From Polyangium sp. y55x31 (lineage in GTDB: Bacteria > Myxococcota_A > Polyangia > Polyangiales > Polyangiaceae): a stretch of 64,000 nt of DNA. Both the position numbers and the translations under genes were made by a program. Location of the stretch: contig NZ_JARZHG010000001.1 of NCBI RefSeq assembly GCF_029946505.1, forward strand, positions 558,001 to 622,000, in the 5' to 3' direction. Positions 16,926 to 24,739 of this stretch are shown here, one piece after another; the first letter of the stretch is position 1; the number at the start of each line of letters is the position of its first letter. Under the pieces are notes generated by a model. The model searched no databases, had not been told where the DNA came from, and worked only from the letters and a program-made list of their open reading frames with translations.

Positions 16926-19118
16926 TCACCATTCGCCTTCTTTTCCGTCGGACCGCGGTGGCCCCGCGCGAGGCAGCTCCACCGTGAACATCGTTCCGCT
17001 GCCCACCGTGCTCTCGACACGAATCGAGCCGCCGAGCGCCTCGACGATGGAGCGCACGATGTAGAGCCCGAGACCGAGGCCGGCATACGCGCGCGACGAG
17101 ACCGCCCGCTCGAAACGTTCGAAGATGTACGGCAGGCGATCGGCAGGAATGCCGATTCCATGATCGCGCACCGTGAGCCGCGCCATTCCATCCGCCTCGC
17201 CAACCCAGATCTCGATCGGGTGACCGGAGCCGAACTTGATGGCATTCGAGATCAGATTGGTGACGACCTGCTCCAGGCGGATGTGATCCCAGCGTCCGAT
17301 CATGGATGAATCGGCATGCAGCATCAGCGGACAGGCGGCCCGGGACAAGTCCTCCGTGAAGCGCTCGGCGACGTCTCGGACGACGGTAGGGAGATCGACG
17401 TCCTCGATCTGCAAATGCATGCGCCCGGTCGTGATCCGCGTGACGTCGAGGAGCTCCTGGATCAAGCGCGCGAGCTTTTTGACTTGTCGCTCGACCCGCG
17501 TCAGGGACGGCGGGAATGGATCCCCCGATTGCACCGCGCCTCTCTTCAGCGTCTGCACGTCGAGCTGGAGGCTCGTCATCGGCGTATTCAACTCGTGCGA
17601 CGCAATCGACAAGATCTCGTCGCGCAGGCGAACGGCGGCCTGCGCGTCACGATAGAGGCGCGCATTGTCGATGGAGATGGCCGCGCGGCGGGCGAGCTCG
17701 GTCGCGAGCTCGAGGTCGGCGGGGCTGTAGTGCCGACCGGGCGCCGCGCAGCCGAGGGAGAGCACGCCGATCGTCTGTCCGCGAACGGAGAGCGGCACGG
17801 CCATCGCCGAGTGTGTACCGAGCGCCCGGATCAGGCGTGCATGCTCGTCATCGACGGAGTGCTCCCCGAGGACCTCGTCCGTGACGAGAGGCAAGAGCAC
17901 GGGCTTGCCCGTGCGGAGGACCCGACCCGCCGGCTGCGGCGAGCTCGCGTCGGGCGCGTAGCGCTCCTCGAGCTGACGGAGAAGCACCTCATGGGAGGGA
18001 TCACGGTGCGCGCCGCCGAGGCGCCGGAACACGCCCCCCTCGCCGACGTCAATGACGCACCAGTCGGCCATCGACTGCACGCATAGCCGCGCCAACGCGG
18101 CGAACCGGGTCGAAAACTCGAGCGACTCCGAGAGGATCTCGGAAGCCGTGGCGAGAAACTTCATGCGCTGCTCCGCCCGCTCGGCGGCGGCTCGCGCCTT
18201 CTGTTCTTCGACGACGACCATCGCGAGGAGCAGGATCAGCAGATTGAGAAACGCGACATACGTTTGCACGGTCAGGACGCGCGCAGCCACGGTCGTGCTG
18301 CCCATGGCAAAGGGACCGCGGCCCTGACTCGTATGCAATGCCGCCATGAAATCGACGATGACCGTGGCCACCGTCGCGCCTCGGGGTCCGAAACGAATGG
18401 CCGCCCACGCCGTCAAGGGGAACAGGAGGGCGGGGAGCGCCGCTTCGATCTCGCGCGGCCTCACGCTATCGAACACCCACCACGCCGCGCCCGTCAGTAT
18501 CACGAGCAGGGTCCATGCTTCGGCGGCGCGTCCGGCGCGCGATGGCTCGAGCTCCGGCTCGGTCCAGACCAGAAAGAGCGGGCAAAACAGGATGACCCCG
18601 AGGACATCGCTGCTCCACCACCCGACCGCGACCTTCCAGAACGAGCGCGCGCCGAGCCACGCGACACTCGCGGCCGCCGCGACGAGGGTGCCGGGGATCG
18701 CGCCGGCCGCGGCTCCGAGCCAAACCAGACGCGCGACGTCCCGTGGGCGCCGGAACACGAAAACGGGCTGTGCCTGCTGGCGCAAAAGCAAGGCGCCGGT
18801 GAAGGGCAAGAGACCGGCCGCGGCGCCCCAGGCCATCGCCACGGCGGGCGGTTGCCCGTGCTGCAAGACGACCAGCACCTCTGCGAGGAAAATGACGAGG
18901 AGCCACGTGGGCCAGTGCCGCGGAGCCGTGCGGAGAAACCAGGCCATGGTCAGGCCGCTGGGCAGCCAGAAAACGGCATTGTTGGAGGGCGGGAAGACGA
19001 AAAGGTAACTCGCCTCCGAGAGACCGAGGTGGGCCAAGAAGAGGACGACGCAGCCGACGAGCGCCTGCGCCGCCGGCGGAACGCTCATGAGCCGGCGGCG
19101 CAGCCCGCCCGCGACCAC
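16926..19118 (-). CDS. MASE1-GAF sensor histidine kinase
   Basis: This 730-residue membrane kinase has a MASE1-type N-terminus with about eight hydrophobic segments (1-295; 'FPPSNNAVFWLPSGLTMAW' is the typical motif), a GAF domain (about 325-470) and a HisKA dimerisation domain with the H-box SHELNTPMTSL (phosphoacceptor His508). The HATPase_c domain follows, with the N box 'NLISNAIKFG', G1 'DHGIGIP' and G2 'GLGLGLYIV'. It should autophosphorylate and pass phosphate to a response regulator, but none is adjacent, so it is an orphan. A nested palindrome at 19170-19195 stands 52 bases upstream. ATG at 19118. Confidence 0.92.
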   Translation of the reverse strand: MVAGGLRRRLMSVPPAAQALVGCVVLFLAHLGLSEASYLFVFPPSNNAVFWLPSGLTMAWFLRTAPRHWPTWLLVIFLAEVLVVLQHGQPPAVAMAWGAAAGLLPFTGALLLRQQAQPVFVFRRPRDVARLVWLGAAAGAIPGTLVAAAASVAWLGARSFWKVAVGWWSSDVLGVILFCPLFLVWTEPELEPSRAGRAAEAWTLLVILTGAAWWVFDSVRPREIEAALPALLFPLTAWAAIRFGPRGATVATVIVDFMAALHTSQGRGPFAMGSTTVAARVLTVQTYVAFLNLLILLLAMVVVEEQKARAAAERAEQRMKFLATASEILSESLEFSTRFAALARLCVQSMADWCVIDVGEGGVFRRLGGAHRDPSHEVLLRQLEERYAPDASSPQPAGRVLRTGKPVLLPLVTDEVLGEHSVDDEHARLIRALGTHSAMAVPLSVRGQTIGVLSLGCAAPGRHYSPADLELATELARRAAISIDNARLYRDAQAAVRLRDEILSIASHELNTPMTSLQLDVQTLKRGAVQSGDPFPPSLTRVERQVKKLARLIQELLDVTRITTGRMHLQIEDVDLPTVVRDVAERFTEDLSRAACPLMLHADSSMIGRWDHIRLEQVVTNLISNAIKFGSGHPIEIWVGEADGMARLTVRDHGIGIPADRLPYIFERFERAVSSRAYAGLGLGLYIVRSIVEALGGSIRVESTVGSGTMFTVELPRAGPPRSDGKEGEW

Positions 19119-19440
19119 GCCGCTTTCGTAATCGACGTAAAAGGTCCCCCTGCGGACAAAGAAACCTTCTGGCCCATACTACGATCGTAGGGCCACGCGA
19201 CCACGCGTCACCATCATTTCCGCCGACGCTCCGCTCTCGCCTGCGCGGCCGCTCCGGCGTGCGCGTCCGGTGTGGCTCGTCCGAGCGTGTCCCTGCTCCG
19301 CGAAAACCGCGCTGTAGCCCCCTCTCCCGAGCGCTTGCACGCGTTGCCAGACCAGGAAGTGGGAAGCCGCGGCTCGCCCGTCGGGGCGTCCGGTCTGGCA
19401 GCCCCTGACGCGTTGACGCAATCGTGCCGACGCCGCGGGC
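19119..19440. other. 322-base region without a supported gene
   Basis: It lies between the histidine kinase start and the stop of the BRCT protein gene, both on the minus strand. It holds the palindrome at 19170-19195. A minus-strand open frame across 19179-19466 contains a short 'QALGRGGYSAVF' that recalls a protein-kinase glycine loop, but the rest reads as noise and no start site is seen. I call no gene. A decayed kinase fragment is conceivable. Confidence 0.4.
19170..19195. promoter_or_regulatory. Nested palindrome upstream of the histidine kinase gene
   Basis: A perfect 12-base palindrome CTACGATCGTAG (19179-19190) is flanked by complementary outer arms TGGCC (19170-19174) and GGCCA (19191-19195). 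It lies 52-77 bases before the kinase start, where an operator is expected. Confidence 0.45.
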
Positions 19441-22400
19441 TCAATGCCCGTCGCGATCGGTCGCACGCAGCAGGATCGAGAGCCCTCGATGCGGCGCGCC
19501 GTTGAGATCCTGCGGCATTTTCTGCAGGATATCGACGGTCGCCGCCCACAGGCCGCGCTCCACCGTGGCGGACAAGAGCGGCCCGTTGCGATGCGAGCGC
19601 ATCCCTTTGCTGATCGCCATGAACGCCCGGTACGCCCCGGCGAGGTCGCCGGCCGCGGCCATCACCGCCGACACGTCCTCGAGCGCGATGTCCGGATATC
19701 CCTCGCCTCGGGCCATTTCGATCGCCTGATCCAGGAGCGTGGTGCTTTCGTCCGTGAGCCCGCCGCGGAAGGCGAGCGTCGCCATGCGCTGAATCGGCTT
19801 GCGCTGCTCGGGCAATTGCTCGCGCGTGCGCGTGAACCACGCCATCCATTCCGGATGCGAAGGGGAAAGCGCGCCGAGCACGCCGACCCGCACCTCATGG
19901 ACATCCAGCTCGTTCGGCGCGCCCTTCTCGAGCTTCGCCGCGAGGTCGAGCCGCCCGAGCATCACCGCTGCGCCGGCGAGGTGGCGCGGGAAGTCGCGGC
20001 TCTCCTTGCGTAGCCTCGACGCTGCCTTGAAAAGCACATCGAGGTGCTTGCCGGCTCGCTCCGGGGCCACACGCGCGAGGCCCAACAAATACTCCGCCGA
20101 GTTCGCATACTTCGGCGCGAGCTCCCCGGCCATGCTCGCCTCGGCGCGGTCCGCCTCGCCGGCGGCCGCCATCGCGGCCGTCAGCCGGAGGTGCGCCGCG
20201 ATGGTCGACAGCCGATCGAATTCGGAGAGCCACGCGAGCGCCGCGTCCCACGCCTTCAGCTCGATGAGGCGCGAGAGCCCGCGCTCGAGCAGCACGAATT
20301 CGTTGTGGGCTTCGCGCGCCTTCATCTGCGAAACGAGGTATTGCAGCTCCGACGCCGACGCGCGCGGGCAGATCGCCGAGAACGCGGCCGGCGTCTCGGT
20401 CCACGACGGCTGCTCTTCTCCACTGGCCATCACGTCGATCGCCTCGCGGATCCGCCCGACCGCGGACAGGGCCTCGGCGACCACACGGCGATTCTCGCTC
20501 GTATTGGTCTCGGGGTCGACCGTGGCAATCGCCGACGCGATCAGTTTGTCGCCGCGGGCCGATTCGCCGAGCAGCACCCATCCCGCGCCGATCATCGCCC
20601 GCGGCCGCGACGCGCTCTGCTGCTTGGCTTCTTTTTTCGTGAGCAGCTTCTCGGCCTCCTCGAGCCAGCGGCGCAGGGTCTTCGTCTGCGCGCCGGTCAG
20701 CGGCTCGCCCTTTCGCCACGCGAGAGCGGCCACGACCGTCTCGGCGCGGGCCCGGGCTGAAAACCACGGATCTTGCCATTCCGGCCAGCCGCCGGTGCCG
20801 TCGATCGCCGCCGCGGCCCGATCGAAAAATCCGAGCGCCATCACCCGCTCGGCGAATTCCCGCCGGGAATCGTCGCCGTGATACCTGACGCGGAGCGCCT
20901 TGATGCCCTCCTCGACCAGCGCCGCGACGTCGTCGACCGAGCCTCCCGGCGGCGGCCAGTTCACTTTCTGCGGCCGCGCCGGCGCCTTGCCCTTCTTGCC
21001 GTACTTGCGCTTGAACGACGCCGGCGCCGCGGGATCGGCCGCCGCGGCCGCTACGTCCGGCCACACCTTCGCCTCGCCCCAGCGCCACGGCCACGCCCAT
21101 TTGCGATCGATGACCCACGCGATCTTCGCGTCGATCTCTTCCACGCTGGCGCCCGCGTCCGGCGGCCCGATCACCACGCCTTCGGGCAATGCCGCGGCCA
21201 CACGCTCCTTGTCGAGCGGGAACGCCGGATTCCAGTCCCAGGTCGATCCGAAATCGTCGCCGTCGAGCGCGAGGGGGCTGTCGCCACTCGCCTCGATCGC
21301 CGGCCGGAACCGACCAAGCTCCGCCCCATCGCGATCACGGAAAAACGCGAGGCCTTTCGCCGTGAGGCTGACGAGCACGCCGTCGCCATACGATACGCCG
21401 CCGCTCGGATTGGCGATGTCGAGCACTTTCACCGGCGCATCGCCGAGCTCCCAGACTTGCAGCCGCCCGCGCACCGAAATGGCCGCCGCGCGACCGTCGG
21501 GGCGCCATGAAAAACCATACTCCTCGTCGGTCCGCGGCGCGGGCACGTCGGGGCTGTAGCGGTACGTGCCGCGATCGTAGATGAAGATGCCCGGCTCCGC
21601 GCCCCATTTGTTCTCCGGTTGCACGATCGCCGCGAGCCGCGAGCCGTCACGCGAATAGAGGAGCGACGCGGCGCCGACGTGCATGGGCAGCTTGCCATTG
21701 GGCAGACCGGTGCTCGCGTCGTAATAGACGATGCCGGCCGGGTGCATCGCGAATTCGCTCCCGTCGGGCGAGAACGAGACCGGCGGGTGCGCCGCTTGCT
21801 CCCACAAGATCTTTCCGGTCTTCGCGTCGAGCGCGAAGACATGCGACGACCCGCTGCAGCCGACGATGCGATCAGGGTGCGACCAATCGATGCCATTCAT
21901 CGGGTGCAGGCGCGGCTCGGAGCTCGGATCGTTCGGGTCCGAGCGGCCGACGGATTGGCACCAGCGCGGTGCGGGCCGCCGGCCGATCAGCGGCACGATC
22001 GCCCCGAGCGCGAGGTTCGGGCCCCAGCAGGCAATGTAGACGTCGCGGTTGTTCGACGACCACGCCCACGACGGCGGCCGGTTCCAGCCGTCGGTCACGT
22101 AGGCGCACGATTCGGGCTCGCCGGATTTGCCGAACGGATCGAAGCTGCCGACCCCGTTGGTATCGAACGCGAGGCCGACGCGCTTGCCGTCGGGTCGCCA
22201 TTGAATGCAGCCGCCGTAATCAGGCCAGCCGACCCCGCCGCGCACGCGCAGCATGTTCACGCAGCGCCCGGCCCGGACGTCCCAGATTTGCAGCACGCCG
22301 CCGAGGTCGTAGTCGTCGCCGACCCACGATCCGGTGGCGAGGAAACGCCCGTCGGGCGAAAGCTCGCTCCAGGCGACCTCGACGTCGTGCCCGTGCGCGT

Positions 22401-22872
22401 GCTGCAGCGTCGCGCGTGGTCGCAGTCGCGCCGTCGCGGCGCGGTGGGCCGCCGTGATTCCGTGCGCCGCTTCGTGGGCGTACAGCGCCTCGCGCAGGGC
22501 CCCGAGGTCGCGGTCGGCCTCGAAGTCGTCCCACGGCAGCGCCTCGATCGTGGCCGCGAGCGCCGAGCCGGACGCCTTTGGATCGAGCGCGCCGAACGCC
22601 GACGGCGCGCGGCTCGCCGGCGCCTTCTTCTTGCTCGGACCCGCGAGCACCGCCATCAGATCGTCCTCGCCGAGCACCGTGACGCCGAGGCGCCCCGCCG
22701 CGTCGATCTTGCTCCCGGCCTTCTCGCCCGCGAACAGGATGTGCGTCGACTTGCCGACGCTGCTGCCGATCTTGGCCCCGAGCGCCGCGAGCTTCTTCTC
22801 CGCCTCGGCGCGCTTCAGCTTCGAGAACGTACCGGTGAGGACGACGGTTTTCCCGCGAACATCAAGGGCCAT
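19441..22872 (-). CDS. BRCT domain-beta-propeller-helical repeat protein
   Basis: This 1143-residue protein begins with a BRCT domain (about 1-80) of the type at the end of NAD-dependent DNA ligase: 'GKTVVLTGTFSKLKRAEAEKKLAALGAK' pattern, 'VGKSTHILFAGEKAGSK'. A WD40-like beta-propeller follows at about 150-520 ('WSELSPDGRFLATGSW', 'LQIWDVR', 'WRPDGKRVGLAF', 'VSFSPDGSEFAM', 'FSWRPDGRAAAISV'). The C-terminal half (about 650-1140) is alpha-helical with TPR-like Ala/Leu spacing. BRCT domains bind partner proteins or DNA ends, propellers and TPRs are scaffolds, and no catalytic motif is seen. ATG at 22872. Function unknown; a DNA-damage or assembly scaffold is a guess. Confidence 0.85.
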   Translation of the reverse strand: MALDVRGKTVVLTGTFSKLKRAEAEKKLAALGAKIGSSVGKSTHILFAGEKAGSKIDAAGRLGVTVLGEDDLMAVLAGPSKKKAPASRAPSAFGALDPKASGSALAATIEALPWDDFEADRDLGALREALYAHEAAHGITAAHRAATARLRPRATLQHAHGHDVEVAWSELSPDGRFLATGSWVGDDYDLGGVLQIWDVRAGRCVNMLRVRGGVGWPDYGGCIQWRPDGKRVGLAFDTNGVGSFDPFGKSGEPESCAYVTDGWNRPPSWAWSSNNRDVYIACWGPNLALGAIVPLIGRRPAPRWCQSVGRSDPNDPSSEPRLHPMNGIDWSHPDRIVGCSGSSHVFALDAKTGKILWEQAAHPPVSFSPDGSEFAMHPAGIVYYDASTGLPNGKLPMHVGAASLLYSRDGSRLAAIVQPENKWGAEPGIFIYDRGTYRYSPDVPAPRTDEEYGFSWRPDGRAAAISVRGRLQVWELGDAPVKVLDIANPSGGVSYGDGVLVSLTAKGLAFFRDRDGAELGRFRPAIEASGDSPLALDGDDFGSTWDWNPAFPLDKERVAAALPEGVVIGPPDAGASVEEIDAKIAWVIDRKWAWPWRWGEAKVWPDVAAAAADPAAPASFKRKYGKKGKAPARPQKVNWPPPGGSVDDVAALVEEGIKALRVRYHGDDSRREFAERVMALGFFDRAAAAIDGTGGWPEWQDPWFSARARAETVVAALAWRKGEPLTGAQTKTLRRWLEEAEKLLTKKEAKQQSASRPRAMIGAGWVLLGESARGDKLIASAIATVDPETNTSENRRVVAEALSAVGRIREAIDVMASGEEQPSWTETPAAFSAICPRASASELQYLVSQMKAREAHNEFVLLERGLSRLIELKAWDAALAWLSEFDRLSTIAAHLRLTAAMAAAGEADRAEASMAGELAPKYANSAEYLLGLARVAPERAGKHLDVLFKAASRLRKESRDFPRHLAGAAVMLGRLDLAAKLEKGAPNELDVHEVRVGVLGALSPSHPEWMAWFTRTREQLPEQRKPIQRMATLAFRGGLTDESTTLLDQAIEMARGEGYPDIALEDVSAVMAAAGDLAGAYRAFMAISKGMRSHRNGPLLSATVERGLWAATVDILQKMPQDLNGAPHRGLSILLRATDRDGH

Positions 22873-22976
22873 GGCTCACGGATCTACACGTCTTCCTGCG
22901 CGCGATCCATCACCGGCGCGCGCTCGATTGACTTCGCTCGCTTGTAACGCTCAACTCTCCCGATGGAGATCGGCGG

Positions 22977-23720
22977 ATGAGCGAAGCCACACTCGACACG
23001 AAGCCTGCCGAACCCGAGGCCAGGGGAGCGCCCGAAGCCCCCGCCACGCCCGAAGCGCCGGCCAAGCTCGATTTCGAGCGCGCCGAGTTCGGCGAGCCCG
23101 CCACCAAGCACGTGCAGTGCGGGATCTGCGAGTCGGCCATCACGACCGCGTACTATCAGCTCCTCGACAAGGTCCTGTGCAGCTCGTGTCGCGACGGCGT
23201 GCAGCGCTCCGTCGAAGATGCCCGCAGCGGCTCGGCCTTCGGAAAGGCCTTCCTCCAGGCCGGCGCCGTCGCCTTCGGCCTCGGCCTCGTCTACGCGCTC
23301 TTCGTCCACCTCACCCACATCCAGCTCGCGCTCGCGACCATCGGCATCGGCTTGCTCGTCGGGCGCGTGGTCCAGCGCGTCACGCGTGGCTTCGGCAGCA
23401 CGAAACATCAAGTCCTCGCGGTCGTGCTCACGTACCTCGCGTCCGCGATGGGCTACCTCCCCGTAATCCTCGGCGCGTTCGGAAAAGGCGACGCCGGGGA
23501 GCAGAGCCTCGGCCTCGTGGGAGGCCTGCTCTATGTCGCCCTCACCGCGGCCTTGACCCTCGCTGCGCCGATCCTCGACATCACGAGCGGGTTCAGCGGC
23601 GTGCTCGGCGCGCTCATCATCTTCTTCGGCCTGCGCACTGCATGGCAGGCGTCGCGTGGCGTCGGCGGCCCCGTCGCCATCAGCGGCCCCTACCAGGTCA
23701 ACCCGAGCCCGAGCCTGTGA
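22977..23720 (+). CDS. Zinc-ribbon membrane protein
   Basis: This 247-residue protein has an acidic, Pro/Ala-rich N-terminus (1-45), a zinc-ribbon-like CxxC...CxxC (Cys in 'QCGICE' and 'LCSSCRD', about 47-75) and five or so hydrophobic segments (about 90-230), then a short polar tail. No enzyme motif is seen. Its last four bases overlap the GTG of the next gene, so the two are translationally coupled and probably act together at the membrane. A TTGACT at 22928-22933 may be its -35 box, with no clear -10. Confidence 0.8.
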   Translation: MSEATLDTKPAEPEARGAPEAPATPEAPAKLDFERAEFGEPATKHVQCGICESAITTAYYQLLDKVLCSSCRDGVQRSVEDARSGSAFGKAFLQAGAVAFGLGLVYALFVHLTHIQLALATIGIGLLVGRVVQRVTRGFGSTKHQVLAVVLTYLASAMGYLPVILGAFGKGDAGEQSLGLVGGLLYVALTAALTLAAPILDITSGFSGVLGALIIFFGLRTAWQASRGVGGPVAISGPYQVNPSPSL

Positions 23721-24736
23721 ACCAAGCCGTCTCGCGCTGCGCGGCCTGCGGGGTCGAGCTCGCCCCGGGCATGCTCGCTTGCCCCGCTTGTCGCAAGCTC
23801 GTGCACAGCGCGCGCCTCGCGACGCTCGCAGCGGACGGCGAGGCCGCGGAGCGCGAAGGCCGCTTCACCGACGCCCTCACGTCCTGGCGCGAGGCGCTCG
23901 GCCTCCTGCCTCCCGGCAGCACGCAGCACCGCGTGGTCGGCGAGACGATCCGCCGCCTCAGCCTGGCCCTCGAAAAAGCCGAACACGCGCCGAAGCCGCC
24001 GGGCGGCCGCGCGAAGGCGGTGGCGGGCCTCGGCGCGATCGCGCTCGTCGCGTGGAACCTCAAATACTTCCTGCTCTCGCTGCTCGGAAAGGCGAAGCTG
24101 CTCGTCTCGGGGCTCGCGTCGCTGCCGACGCTGCTCTCGATGTTCGCGTGGCTCGCGCTCGATCGATCCCGCGGGATCTCGTTCGCGCTCGGGCTCGTGG
24201 CCTCGATCTACGTGCACGAGATGGGGCACGTCTCGGCGCTCCGGCTGTATGGCATCCAGGCGACCGCGCCGATGTTCGTGCCGGGCCTCGGGGCCCTCGT
24301 GCGGATGCGACAGTATCCGATCGACGCCCGCGAGGACGCGCGGGTCGGCCTCGCGGGGCCCGTGTGGGGGTGCGCCGCGGCGGCGGTCGCGCTCGCGGCG
24401 GGCCTGATTCTGAAGGAGCCCACGATGCTCGCGGTGGCGAGCGTCGGCGCGACGATCAACGTCTTCAACCTGGTCCCCGTCTGGCAGCTCGACGGCGCGC
24501 GGGGCTTCCGCGCGCTCGATACGCGGCAGCGGGGCATCGTGCTCACGATCGCCGCGATCGCTGCGCTCGTCTCGGGCGACGTGATGGGCTGGGTGGTGTG
24601 CGCGGCGGGAAGCTTGCGGCTCAAACGAGATTTGCCGGCGGAGGGGGATTCGCGTGCATTTCGCACGTTCGCGGGCCTGCTCGTCGCCTTGTCGGCGATT
24701 GCGTGGGCGGCCGGGAAGGCCGCCCCGCCGGGCTGA
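23717..24736 (+). CDS. Zinc-ribbon site-2-type metalloprotease (M50-like)
   Basis: This 339-residue protein has an N-terminal zinc ribbon (two CxxC pairs within residues 8-30), a short helical linker with a TPR-like sequence ('GRFTDALTSWREALGLLPPGS') and a multi-span membrane protease core. HEMGH at 167-171 is the zinc-binding HExxH motif, and 'NLVPVWQLDGARG' holds the second LDG motif (Asp259). Site-2 proteases cleave substrates within the membrane to release regulators. The frame is open far upstream, but the GTG at 23717 overlaps the preceding stop as GTGA, the normal coupled arrangement. The substrate is unknown; its partner is probably the upstream zinc-ribbon protein. Confidence 0.85.
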   Translation: MNQAVSRCAACGVELAPGMLACPACRKLVHSARLATLAADGEAAEREGRFTDALTSWREALGLLPPGSTQHRVVGETIRRLSLALEKAEHAPKPPGGRAKAVAGLGAIALVAWNLKYFLLSLLGKAKLLVSGLASLPTLLSMFAWLALDRSRGISFALGLVASIYVHEMGHVSALRLYGIQATAPMFVPGLGALVRMRQYPIDAREDARVGLAGPVWGCAAAAVALAAGLILKEPTMLAVASVGATINVFNLVPVWQLDGARGFRALDTRQRGIVLTIAAIAALVSGDVMGWVVCAAGSLRLKRDLPAEGDSRAFRTFAGLLVALSAIAWAAGKAAPPG

Positions 24737-24739
24737 AGA

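Noticed and set aside
19179-19466. Minus-strand frame with a kinase-like 'ALGRGGYSAVF'
   Set aside because: Only the short glycine-loop resemblance is present. No Lys, HRD or DFG motif follows and the rest is low-quality sequence. It also overlaps the end of a well-supported gene.
22334-23716. N-terminal extension of the site-2 protease frame across the BRCT and zinc-ribbon genes
   Set aside because: The extension overlaps two real genes and is Arg/Ser-rich. The coupled GTG at 23717 gives a normal protein.
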